From: Muribaculaceae bacterium
Lineage (GTDB): Bacteria > Bacteroidota > Bacteroidia > Bacteroidales > Muribaculaceae
DNA: 47,897 nucleotides
Direction: 5' to 3'
NCBI GenBank assembly: GCA_029061225.1
Contig: JAIDSM010000231.1
Location: 1 to 47,897 of the forward strand
The notes under the pieces were generated by a model. The model was not told the origin of the DNA and searched no databases. It saw only the letters and a list, made by a program, of their open reading frames with translations. The position numbers were made by a program, and so were the translations under genes. Positions 17,928-25,569 of the stretch are shown here, in pieces (position 1 is the stretch's first letter; every line of letters starts with the position of its first letter).

Positions 17928-18788
17928 TTATTCTCCGAGGTAGCTCTTGAGTAGCTTGCTCTTCTGGCCTTTTAGGCGGCGGATGGCCTTCTCCTTGATC
18001 TGGCGAACACGCTCTCTTGTGAGGTCGAACTTAGCTCCGATTTCCTCAAGGGTCATTTCCTGGCAACCGATACCGAAGAACATCTTGATGATCTCGCGCT
18101 CCCGGTCGTAAAGCTGGCGAAGGGCACGGTCTACTTCCTTAGACAAGGATTCCTGAGTGAGGGAAGCGTCAGCCGAAGGACTGTCATCATTAGGAAGCAC
18201 ATCGAGAAGAGAGTTGTCTTCCCCCTCTACAAAAGGAGCGTCTACTGAGATATGACGTCCGCTTACCTTAAGGGTATCTGAAATCTTGTCTACCGGGATA
18301 TCCAGACGTTCGGCAAGTTCCTCAGGAGAAGGGCGGCGTTCGTTTTCCTGTTCGAACTTCGAGAGCTCCTTGCTTATCTTGTTGAGTGATCCTACCTGAT
18401 TTAGCGGGAGGCGAACGATGCGGCTCTGCTCGGCGAGTGCCTGAAGAATTGACTGGCGAATCCACCAAACCGCATAGGAAATGAATTTAAAACCTCTTGT
18501 CTCGTCGAATTTCTGAGCTGCACGGATAAGGCCGAGGTTTCCTTCGTTGATAAGGTCGGGGAGGCTTAGACCCTGATTCTGGTATTGCTTCGCTACCGAC
18601 ACCACAAAACGGAGGTTGGCCTTTGTGAGTTTCTCAAGTGCTGCGTGGTCACCTTTCTTGATGCGCTGAGCGAGCTCGACCTCCTCCGCTACAGAGATGA
18701 GTTCCTCACGGCCTATCTCCTGCAGGTATTTGTCGAGCGACGCGCTTTCGCGATTGGTTATTGACTTAGTTATCTTTAATTGTCTCAT
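17928..18788 (-). CDS. rpoD: Primary RNA polymerase sigma factor (RpoD/SigA type)
   Basis: Housekeeping sigma factor of 286 residues, the short form of Bacteroidota without region 1.1. It opens with [26 protein letters not shown] (region 1.2), then region 2 ([25 protein letters not shown]; 2.3/2.4 around [15 protein letters not shown]), region 3 and region 4 with the helix-turn-helix [28 protein letters not shown]. The frame extends 18 codons upstream, but that part overlaps the promoter and is not sigma-like, so I start at 18788. Its promoter is the canonical TTG-N20-TAACTTTG. It should recognise the TAnnTTTG promoters seen across the window. Confidence 0.95.
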   Translation of the reverse strand: MRQLKITKSITNRESASLDKYLQEIGREELISVAEEVELAQRIKKGDHAALEKLTKANLRFVVSVAKQYQNQGLSLPDLINEGNLGLIRAAQKFDETRGFKFISYAVWWIRQSILQALAEQSRIVRLPLNQVGSLNKISKELSKFEQENERRPSPEELAERLDIPVDKISDTLKVSGRHISVDAPFVEGEDNSLLDVLPNDDSPSADASLTQESLSKEVDRALRQLYDREREIIKMFFGIGCQEMTLEEIGAKFDLTRERVRQIKEKAIRRLKGQKSKLLKSYLGE

Positions 18789-18811
18789 ATGTAAGCTTAC
18801 ACAAATTATTG

Positions 18812-18842
18812 CAAAGTTAATAATAAATTTTGGATTATGCAA
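18812..18842 (-). promoter_or_regulatory. rpoD promoter
   Basis: On the minus strand, TTG (18840-18842), 20 bases, then TAACTTTG (18812-18819). Both elements fit the Bacteroidota consensus. The predicted leader is about 20 bases. Confidence 0.75.
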
Positions 18843-18896
18843 GTTTTAGGACCGAAATATATAAAATCATATAAAACTTACATTAAGAAAACGAAA

Positions 18897-18932
18897 AAGA
18901 AACGCGTCCGGTTGATAAAGGGCGCGTTTCTT
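18897..18932 (-). terminator. Terminator of degQ
   Basis: AAGAAACGCG and CGCGTTTCTT form a perfect 10-bp stem around a 16-base loop. On the minus strand it is followed by a T-rich run (TTTTCGTTTTC), as expected of an intrinsic terminator for the gene at 19002-20516. Confidence 0.8.
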
Positions 18933-18950
18933 TCATTTATTTAACTATAC

Positions 18951-18993
18951 AGCTCTTAAGTCTTGAGTTTTGAGCCTTCTTACTTAAGATTCC
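18951..18993 (-). repeat. Heptad-periodic spacer after degQ
   Basis: On the plus strand the bases read as 7-base units AGTCTTG, AGTTTTG, AGCCTTC, TTACTTA, AGATTCC from 18959, preceded by AGCTCTTA. The AGTCTTG unit also occurs in the array at 10314-10411. The array lies between the degQ stop codon (8 bases away) and its terminator. Confidence 0.6.
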
Positions 18994-19001
18994 GAAAGAA
19001 A

Positions 19002-20516
19002 TCACTCAGCGAGGTTTACTGCATAGTATCCCTTCTTGCCGTTGGGGTAAATGCCTTTAAGAAGCATCACCTTGTCATCATTGTCATCATCCTTCATGAT
19101 TCGGTTGTAGATGTTTTCAACATCCTCGCTCGAACGCACGGGTCGGTCGTTGATCTCGATGATGATGAATCCGTCTTTGACGCCGGCATTCTTGAAAGGT
19201 CCGCCTTTGAGGCCCGTCACCTTAACGCCGTTGCTCAATCCGAGTTGCCGTAGCGTTTCGCTGTCAAGCTTCATGAAAGCGCAGCCAACTTCTGAGAAGT
19301 CACCTTTTCTTGTTATGGCTGTATCGCCCTGAGTATTGCGTAGGGTAGCCTTCTTGGTTACCTTCTTGTTATCGCGGTAGTAGGATACGGTGATTTCCTG
19401 TCCGGGTCTGTATTTGGCCAGCTGCTCGTGCAGTTCCGGAAGGTTCTTGATATCTGTACCGTTGATGGCCACGATCACATCGTCTTCCTTAAGATCAAGT
19501 TCTTTGGCAGTGCTTCGATCGGAAACTCCGGCAACGAGAACACCTGACTTAGTGGCGGTGATGCCCTTTTCCTTGGCAATTTCAGCTGTGAGATCGGCAA
19601 CCGTGATTCCGAGTACGGCACGCTGTACAGTGCCGTATTCACGGAGGTCTGCGACCACCTTAGCCATAATTGTGGTTGGTATCGCAAAGGAGAAACCTGA
19701 GTACGATCCGGTATTGGAGTAAATAGCCGCGTTGATACCAACGAGCTCACCGTTGAGGTTGACGAGCGCACCTCCCGAGTTACCGGGGTTTAGGGCTGCG
19801 TCAGTCTGAATGAACGCCTCGATGCCCATCTTGTTGCGGCGGTGTGAATCGGCTCCGATACTGCGGGCCTTCGCGCTTACGATGCCGGCAGTCACGGTGG
19901 AGTTGAAGCCGAAGGGATTGCCGACTGCGAGGACCCATTCGCCAAGACGAAGGTTTTCTGAACTGCCTACCTTGATGGCCTTAAGACCTTTCGCATCGAT
20001 CTTGATGAGTGCGAGGTCGGTCGATTCATCCGTACCGATCACGCGGGCCTCGTATGTTGAGTTGTCGTTGAGGAGCACGTCAAGTCTGTCGGCGCCCTCG
20101 ATGACATGGTTGTTGGTCACAATATATCCGTCTTCGCTCAGGATGACACCCGATCCGAGCCCGCTCTGCACAGGCTCACTTTTCTTCTGGCGAGGTTGCT
20201 GTGGCTGCTGGCGAGGCTGCTGAGGTCCGAAAAAGAAGTCGAACATGCCGAAGGGGTCCATATATCCGCCCTGCTGCTGTCCATACTGCTGGCTTCGGTC
20301 GACGAAGCTTTTGATGCACACGACTGAATTGACAGTGCTTTCAGCTGCTTTCGTGAAGTCTGTCTCGAATGAAGGGGCACTTGATACGGTAATGAATTCA
20401 GGCTCGCGTTCTTCCTGAGTCTGGGATGGATTAGTGATGGTATTGGAGTAGACCATACCTGCGGCCGGAATCATCACGGCGGCCGCTGTCACTGCTACAA
20501 GATACTTTACTTTCAT
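19002..20516 (-). CDS. DegQ/HtrA-type periplasmic serine endoprotease
   Basis: Periplasmic quality-control protease and chaperone of 504 residues. I start at the ATG at 20516, giving the signal peptide MKVKYLVAVTAAAVMIPAAG; an upstream ATG in frame adds 11 charged residues. The trypsin-like domain has the triad His137 (TNNHVIEG), Asp167 (ESTDLALIKI) and Ser247 (PGNSGGAL). A glutamine/proline-rich LA loop (QQPRQQPQQPRQ) precedes it. Two PDZ domains follow (about 300-390 and 410-500). The C-terminus is complete. The gene has its own promoter (20597-20626) and terminator. Stress regulation is usual for the family, but the promoter seen here is of the housekeeping type. Confidence 0.95.
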   Translation of the reverse strand: MKVKYLVAVTAAAVMIPAAGMVYSNTITNPSQTQEEREPEFITVSSAPSFETDFTKAAESTVNSVVCIKSFVDRSQQYGQQQGGYMDPFGMFDFFFGPQQPRQQPQQPRQKKSEPVQSGLGSGVILSEDGYIVTNNHVIEGADRLDVLLNDNSTYEARVIGTDESTDLALIKIDAKGLKAIKVGSSENLRLGEWVLAVGNPFGFNSTVTAGIVSAKARSIGADSHRRNKMGIEAFIQTDAALNPGNSGGALVNLNGELVGINAAIYSNTGSYSGFSFAIPTTIMAKVVADLREYGTVQRAVLGITVADLTAEIAKEKGITATKSGVLVAGVSDRSTAKELDLKEDDVIVAINGTDIKNLPELHEQLAKYRPGQEITVSYYRDNKKVTKKATLRNTQGDTAITRKGDFSEVGCAFMKLDSETLRQLGLSNGVKVTGLKGGPFKNAGVKDGFIIIEINDRPVRSSEDVENIYNRIMKDDDNDDKVMLLKGIYPNGKKGYYAVNLAE

Positions 20517-20596
20517 TTGTCGTATATTGGTTGGTTTTTGTTTTTTCAATTGAATCTATGGAGATAAGCGGAGATCTGCTTCCGTTAATGAAGCCT

Positions 20597-20626
20597 CAAA
20601 GTTGCTTCACACTCATTAAACAACAA
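20597..20626 (-). promoter_or_regulatory. degQ promoter
   Basis: On the minus strand, TTG (20624-20626), 19 bases, then CAACTTTG (20597-20604), one mismatch from TAnnTTTG. The leader would be about 75 bases. Confidence 0.55.
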
Positions 20627-20712
20627 ATAAGACTCCAATAGTGCTGGATGGTTTATCTTTTTAATTATATTTAAGATAAGCGAGAATGAAATGAAAAAAT
20701 CTTTAAAATACT

Positions 20713-20742
20713 TTGAAAAATTCCTACAATTGCGTAAATTTG
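20713..20742 (+). promoter_or_regulatory. Promoter of the NlpC/P60-dnaE unit
   Basis: TTG (20713-20715), exactly 19 bases, TAAATTTG (20735-20742): a near-ideal Bacteroidota promoter. The -7 element ends 4 bases before the ATG at 20747, so transcription should start at or within a few bases of the start codon. Confidence 0.75.
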
Positions 20743-20746
20743 CATC

Positions 20747-21307
20747 ATGAAACGAAAACTTCTCCATATCTTCATGCTGCTTCTGACCGTGACACTGACC
20801 GTGACGCTTCCGTCATGCCGTTCTGCCAAGAAGAGCAAAAGCGAGTTCAGGGAATCTTCGTCTATGGCCCATCGTGGCGGTCGTCACGAAAATGACAAAA
20901 ACGGCAAAGCCGTGTCAAAGACAAGGAAGAAGATCATCAACGAAGCCTATGAATGGATGGGGACTCCTTACGGGTTTGGAAAGTCTGATAAGGGAAAAGC
21001 CTCCGACTGTTCAGGCTTAGTCGTAGGCGCGTATGAGAGAGCCGCGGGAATCAAGCTTCCAAGAACAAGCGCAAAACAAAAGGAATACTGCAAGGAGCTT
21101 AAGAAAAAAGACGTCCGTGTTGCCGACCTTTGTTTTTTCGCGACCGGGAAAGATCCTGGGAAAGTCTCTCATGTAGGAATAATGGTAGACGACAGGAACT
21201 TTATCCATGCCTCTTCTTCTAAGGGGGTCATCGTCTCCGACATCACCCAGCCTTACTGGGTAAGGACATTCTTAGGTTATGGCCGGGTGCCGGACCTCAA
21301 TGATTAA
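20747..21307 (+). CDS. NlpC/P60-family lipoprotein (peptidoglycan endopeptidase)
   Basis: Predicted cell-wall hydrolase, 186 residues, anchored as a lipoprotein. The N-terminus is a type II signal peptide with lipobox LPSC (Cys24), followed by a basic linker and the NlpC/P60 domain from about residue 58. The catalytic residues are Cys88 in SDCSGLV, His142 in SHVGIM and the third polar residue His154 in FIHASS. The family cleaves the D-gamma-glutamyl to diamino-acid link in the peptide stem. The promoter lies so close to the ATG that the mRNA looks leaderless. dnaE starts 24 bases after its stop, so the two are likely cotranscribed. Confidence 0.93.
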   Translation: MKRKLLHIFMLLLTVTLTVTLPSCRSAKKSKSEFRESSSMAHRGGRHENDKNGKAVSKTRKKIINEAYEWMGTPYGFGKSDKGKASDCSGLVVGAYERAAGIKLPRTSAKQKEYCKELKKKDVRVADLCFFATGKDPGKVSHVGIMVDDRNFIHASSSKGVIVSDITQPYWVRTFLGYGRVPDLND

Positions 21308-21330
21308 CTACATAGCAAAACGAAATATAC

Positions 21331-24300
21331 ATGGCTCAATTCACGCACCTTCATGTGCATTCACAATACAGTCTTCTCGACGGGAAGGCATCCATTCCGG
21401 AACTCGTAGACCGTGCCAAGGAGCTCGGGATGCGGGGCATCGCGCTTACCGACCATGGAAACATGTTCGGAATAAAGGAAATGTGGAATTATGTGCAAAA
21501 GAAGAATTCCGGTCTTCCGGACGAAGAGAAATTCAAGCTCATAATAGGCTGCGAGATGTATGTGGCCAAAGACCGGCTCACCGACAGACGCGACAAGAGC
21601 GACAGAGGCTATCACCTTATAGTGCTTGCAAAAAACCTTACCGGCTACAAGAACCTGATCAAGCTCGTAAGCAAATCATGGACGGACGGTATGTATTTCA
21701 AGCCCCGTACAGACCGTGTGGAGCTTGAGGCCCATAAGGAAGGGCTCATAATCTGCAGCGCCTGTCTCGGCGGGGAAGTGCCGCAGTTTATCCTCAATGA
21801 CGATTTCGAGGCGGCTGAGAAAAGGATACTTTGGTATAAAGAGACATTCGGCGACGATTATTACCTCGAGCTTCAGAGACACCAGACCAATAAGGAGAAT
21901 TCAAACAGAGAGGTGTATCCTGAGCAGTGCAAGGTCAACGACGTGCTTATATCCATGGCAAGGAAACATGGTATAAAACTGGTCGCTACCAATGACGTGC
22001 ATTTCACCTATGAAGACGACGCCGAGGCCCACGACCGTCTGATCTGTGTCTCCATGCAGAAGACATTCAATGAGGCGCGTCTGCATTACACTAAACAGGA
22101 GTGGCTAAAATCGCCTGAAGAGATGCTGAAGATATTCGGTGATATACCCGAGGCTCTTGACAACACTATGGAGATCCTCGACAAGGTGGAATCTTATTCG
22201 ATCGACCATGCCCCCATCATGCCGTTTTTCGAGATTCCCAAGGAGTTTGGCACAGAGGAGGAATATCGCTCGCGTATCACGGAAGAGGAGCTATACGATG
22301 AATTCACTCAGGATGAGAACGGCAACGTGGTGCTTTCGAGAGAAGAGGGGGAGAAGAAGATCGCGCGTCTTGGTGGGTATGACAAGCTTTACCGCATCAA
22401 ATTCGAGGCTGATTATCTTAATAAACTCACCATGGAGGGAGCAAGGAGGATTTACGGTGACCCATTGCCTGAGGATGTGGCGGAGCGGCTCAACTTCGAG
22501 TTATACATTATGAAGACCATGGGTTTCCCGGGCTACTTCCTGATAGTGCAGGACTTCATCAACACAGGTCGTAACAAGCTTGGTGTAAGCATAGGTCCGG
22601 GTCGTGGTTCAGCAGCCGGCTCGGCGGCCGCCTACTGCCTTGGAATCACAAGGGTGGATCCGATCAAGTACGACTTGCTGTTTGAGAGGTTTTTGAATCC
22701 GGACCGAATCTCCCTTCCCGATATCGACGTCGATTTCGATGACGACGGTCGATACGAGGTGCTTAAATACGTGACCGAGAAATATGGGGCGGAAAAGGTG
22801 GCGCACATCATCACGTTCCAGACAATGGCTACCAAAAGTGCTATAGCCGACGTGGCGCGAGTGCTTGAGGTGTCGGTGCAGGAATCCAACCGACTCAAGA
22901 AACTCGTTCCTGACCGCTTGCCGGAAGTGAACGGAAAGGCACCCAAAATCAACCTCAAGAACGTATTGAAATACAATAAGGAGTTTGAGCAGGAAACGCA
23001 CAATCCCGATCCCAGAATCAGGGACACCATTAAATACGCGACTCAACTCGAAGGCAACATTCGCGGCACAGGCATACACGCATGCGGCGTCATCATCTGC
23101 CGTGATGAGATCTCCGATTGGGTACCGGTATCAACTGCTACGGATGCTGACGGCACCAAGCAGATCACTACGCAGTATGAGGGAAGTATCATTGAGGACA
23201 CTGGACTCATTAAGATGGACTTCTTAGGCCTTAAGACACTTTCCATCATCAAAGAGACACTGGCAAACATCAAGGCCTCCAAGGGAATTGACGTGGATAT
23301 AGAAAACATACCGCTCGACGACCCCGCTACCTATAAACTCTACTGTGAGGGACGTACTACCTCCACTTTCCAGTTTGAGTCTCCTGGCATGCGTACATAT
23401 CTTCGACAGCTGCAGCCCTCCAAGTTTGAAGACCTGATAGCCATGAATGCCCTTTACCGTCCGGGCCCTATGGACTATATTCCATCCTTTATCGCTAGAA
23501 AGCATGGCCTTGAGCCAATTGAATACGATATCCCCATCATGGAGAAATACCTGAAGGAGACGTATGGAGTCACCGTGTATCAGGAACAGGTCATGCTCCT
23601 TTCGCGTCTTCTCGCCAACTTCACGCGAGGCGAGAGCGACATGCTCCGCAAGGCGATGGGTAAGAAGCAGATCGACAAGATGCAGAAACTGAAGGTGAAG
23701 TTCATGGCTGAAGGGCAGAAAAACGGTCATAAGGCCGAGGTGCTTGAGAAGATATGGGCCGACTGGGAGAAGTTTGCATCCTATGCATTCAACAAGAGCC
23801 ACGCCACTTGCTACAGCTGGGTAGCCTACCAGACCGGTTATCTGAAAGCCAATTATCCCGCCGAATACATGGCGGGTGTGTTGAGCCGAAACCTTGGAGC
23901 TGCCGATAAACTGAAAGGCATCATGGACGAGTGCTTACGAATGGGACTAAAGGTAATGGGTCCGGACGTAAACGAGTCTGTCGAGAAGTTCGGTGTTTCG
24001 AAAGACGGTGTGATACGATTCGGCCTCGGCGCCATCAAGGGAGTAGGGCAGAACGCTGTCAACACTATCATAGCCGAAAGGGAAAAGGATGGTCCTTTCA
24101 AGGATATCTACGACTTTGTAGAGAGGGTAAACCTTTCCGGCTGTAACCGAGCGGCCATAGAGGCCCTCGCATTAGCGGGCGCATTCGACAGCTTCGGTAT
24201 AAAAAGGGAGATGCTTCTCCACCAGATGTTTGATACTACCTTTGCCGATATGCTCGTCAAGTATGGTCAGAATTTCCAGAATGACAAAAACTCGCTCCAG

Positions 24301-25026
24301 CTTTCCCTGTTCGGTGATTTTGAGACGATTGAGACCAACAGGCCTCCATATCCGGAATTCGAACCATGGGATCGTCTCCGCCTTCTCGAGGAGGAGAAGA
24401 AACTCGTGCTCGTATATCTAAGCTCCCATCCCCTTGAAGACTACTGGATGGAACTGAACTACGGCTGTAACTCCAACTGCGATAACCTGGATGAAAAAAT
24501 GGAGCTGGGCGCAAACCTCACATTCGGCGGCCTGGTGACCGACTCCATCACGCGAATGACTAAAAAAGGAAATCCATATGGGAAAGTGACCGTCGAGGAC
24601 TTTTCCGGAAAACATGAATTCTCTTTCTTTGGAAAGGATTATGAAGGTGTCTTCCAGAGATTCAAAGTAGGACATCCGGTCTTTGTAAAGGGGCAGGTGC
24701 AGCCGAGGATGTTCAATCCTGCCGAGACGGAGTTTAAGGTGACTGATGTGAACAATCTCGAAAGTGTAAAAGGAACTCTTGCTAATCAGCTGATGGTCTT
24801 CCTTGACCGCAACGTGGAAGATAAAGAAGTGTTTGAGTATCTGGGATCGCTTGAGGCTAAACCCGAAGATCGCACCGGAGAGCTTCTTCTTAGCCTTTAT
24901 GACAGAGAGAGCCAGCAGAGTATAAGGATTCGCAGCCGCAGAAAGATTCCCTTGAATAAGAAAGTGGTGCAGAAATTAGAAGCCATGTCGGTCCGCTTCA
25001 AGGTTATGACGGAAGAGCGGCAGTAG
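21331..25026 (+). CDS. dnaE: DNA polymerase III subunit alpha
   Basis: Replicative polymerase catalytic subunit, 1231 residues, DnaE type. The N-terminal PHP domain has HLHVHSQYSLLDG, ALTDHGNMFG and GCEMYV, so its metal-binding residues seem kept. The polymerase core has GPGRGSAAGS and the catalytic acids in PDIDVDFDDDGR, and further conserved stretches TGIHACGV, ALYRPGPM and FNKSHATCYS. Helix-hairpin-helix and OB-fold parts follow (LTFGGLVTDSITRMTKKGNP, about 1060-1130). There is no exonuclease insertion, which separates it from PolC. The ATG at 21331 directly precedes the PHP motif. It is probably transcribed with the NlpC/P60 gene. The spacer after its stop shows 7-base periodicity. Confidence 0.97.
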   Translation: MAQFTHLHVHSQYSLLDGKASIPELVDRAKELGMRGIALTDHGNMFGIKEMWNYVQKKNSGLPDEEKFKLIIGCEMYVAKDRLTDRRDKSDRGYHLIVLAKNLTGYKNLIKLVSKSWTDGMYFKPRTDRVELEAHKEGLIICSACLGGEVPQFILNDDFEAAEKRILWYKETFGDDYYLELQRHQTNKENSNREVYPEQCKVNDVLISMARKHGIKLVATNDVHFTYEDDAEAHDRLICVSMQKTFNEARLHYTKQEWLKSPEEMLKIFGDIPEALDNTMEILDKVESYSIDHAPIMPFFEIPKEFGTEEEYRSRITEEELYDEFTQDENGNVVLSREEGEKKIARLGGYDKLYRIKFEADYLNKLTMEGARRIYGDPLPEDVAERLNFELYIMKTMGFPGYFLIVQDFINTGRNKLGVSIGPGRGSAAGSAAAYCLGITRVDPIKYDLLFERFLNPDRISLPDIDVDFDDDGRYEVLKYVTEKYGAEKVAHIITFQTMATKSAIADVARVLEVSVQESNRLKKLVPDRLPEVNGKAPKINLKNVLKYNKEFEQETHNPDPRIRDTIKYATQLEGNIRGTGIHACGVIICRDEISDWVPVSTATDADGTKQITTQYEGSIIEDTGLIKMDFLGLKTLSIIKETLANIKASKGIDVDIENIPLDDPATYKLYCEGRTTSTFQFESPGMRTYLRQLQPSKFEDLIAMNALYRPGPMDYIPSFIARKHGLEPIEYDIPIMEKYLKETYGVTVYQEQVMLLSRLLANFTRGESDMLRKAMGKKQIDKMQKLKVKFMAEGQKNGHKAEVLEKIWADWEKFASYAFNKSHATCYSWVAYQTGYLKANYPAEYMAGVLSRNLGAADKLKGIMDECLRMGLKVMGPDVNESVEKFGVSKDGVIRFGLGAIKGVGQNAVNTIIAEREKDGPFKDIYDFVERVNLSGCNRAAIEALALAGAFDSFGIKREMLLHQMFDTTFADMLVKYGQNFQNDKNSLQLSLFGDFETIETNRPPYPEFEPWDRLRLLEEEKKLVLVYLSSHPLEDYWMELNYGCNSNCDNLDEKMELGANLTFGGLVTDSITRMTKKGNPYGKVTVEDFSGKHEFSFFGKDYEGVFQRFKVGHPVFVKGQVQPRMFNPAETEFKVTDVNNLESVKGTLANQLMVFLDRNVEDKEVFEYLGSLEAKPEDRTGELLLSLYDRESQQSIRIRSRRKIPLNKKVVQKLEAMSVRFKVMTEERQ

Positions 25027-25075
25027 AATAAGTATTGAACAATAAACACTAAGTTTTGAACATTAAGTGTTAAGA
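25027..25075 (+). repeat. Heptad-periodic spacer after dnaE
   Basis: Immediately after the dnaE TAG the sequence cuts into AATAAGT, ATTGAAC, AATAAAC, ACTAAGT, TTTGAAC, ATTAAGT, GTTAAGA. The units resemble each other (nnTAAGT or nnTGAAC), the same 7-base period as at 10314 and 43283. The following stretch to 25187 is A/T-rich; I see no gene in it. Confidence 0.6.
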
Positions 25076-25187
25076 TGTCATTCATAATATCATAAATGTT
25101 TTATCTTCTGAATTTGAGAGACTAACAATATGCATTATGACTTGCTTTAGCTTGAGCGTAGCTAATTATGCATTCCTAATTAAATTG

Positions 25188-25223
25188 AAGAGGCGGATTT
25201 CGAAATTTCGAAATCCGCCTCTT
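25188..25223. terminator. Perfect 36-bp palindrome between dnaE and trxA
   Basis: The 18 bases AAGAGGCGGATTTCGAAA are followed directly by their exact reverse complement. As RNA it folds into a long hairpin with a tiny loop. It lies between convergent genes, 20 bases beyond the trxA stop, and is best read as a bidirectional terminator. The AAATTTCGAA centre is also symmetrical. Confidence 0.8.
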
Positions 25224-25243
25224 GAGTGTCTTTCAGCTTATGT

Positions 25244-25555
25244 TCAGAGGATAGCCTGAAGTTTTGCCTCAAGATCGGCGAGCTTCACGAGTCCTACGGA
25301 GCGTTCCTTCATCTCACCATCCTTGAAGAAAAGGACGGTCGGGATGTTGCGCACGCGGTTTTCGCTTGCTACCTCGTCGTTGTCGTCGATATTGAGTTTT
25401 CCTACAGTCACCTGGTCGCCGTATTTCTCAGCGAGTTCCTCTACGATAGGGCCGAGCTTGATGCAGGGACCGCACCATGTAGCCCAGAAATCGATCACCA
25501 CAGGCTTGCCGCTTTCGATGGCTTCGCGTGCGGTCTGGTCATTGAATTCCAACAT
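25244..25555 (-). CDS. trxA: Thioredoxin
   Basis: Small cytoplasmic dithiol oxidoreductase, 103 residues. The active site is WATWCGPC (Cys28 and Cys31), and the cis-proline region IPTVLFF and the conserved DFWA strand are present. There is no signal peptide. It follows the GH51 gene by 14 bases on the same strand, so it appears cotranscribed with a glycoside hydrolase, which is odd for a housekeeping gene; I saw no separate promoter in the gap. The reductase at 8918-9859 could serve it. Confidence 0.96.
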   Translation of the reverse strand: MLEFNDQTAREAIESGKPVVIDFWATWCGPCIKLGPIVEELAEKYGDQVTVGKLNIDDNDEVASENRVRNIPTVLFFKDGEMKERSVGLVKLADLEAKLQAIL

Positions 25556-25569
25556 AATTTCGGTTGTTT

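Noticed and set aside
18789..18842. Eighteen extra N-terminal codons on rpoD
   Set aside because: They overlap the promoter and do not look like region 1 of a sigma factor.
20650..20682. Inverted repeat TTATCTT / AAGATAA between degQ and the NlpC gene
   Set aside because: A 7-bp A/T-rich stem with a long loop is expected by chance in such a spacer.
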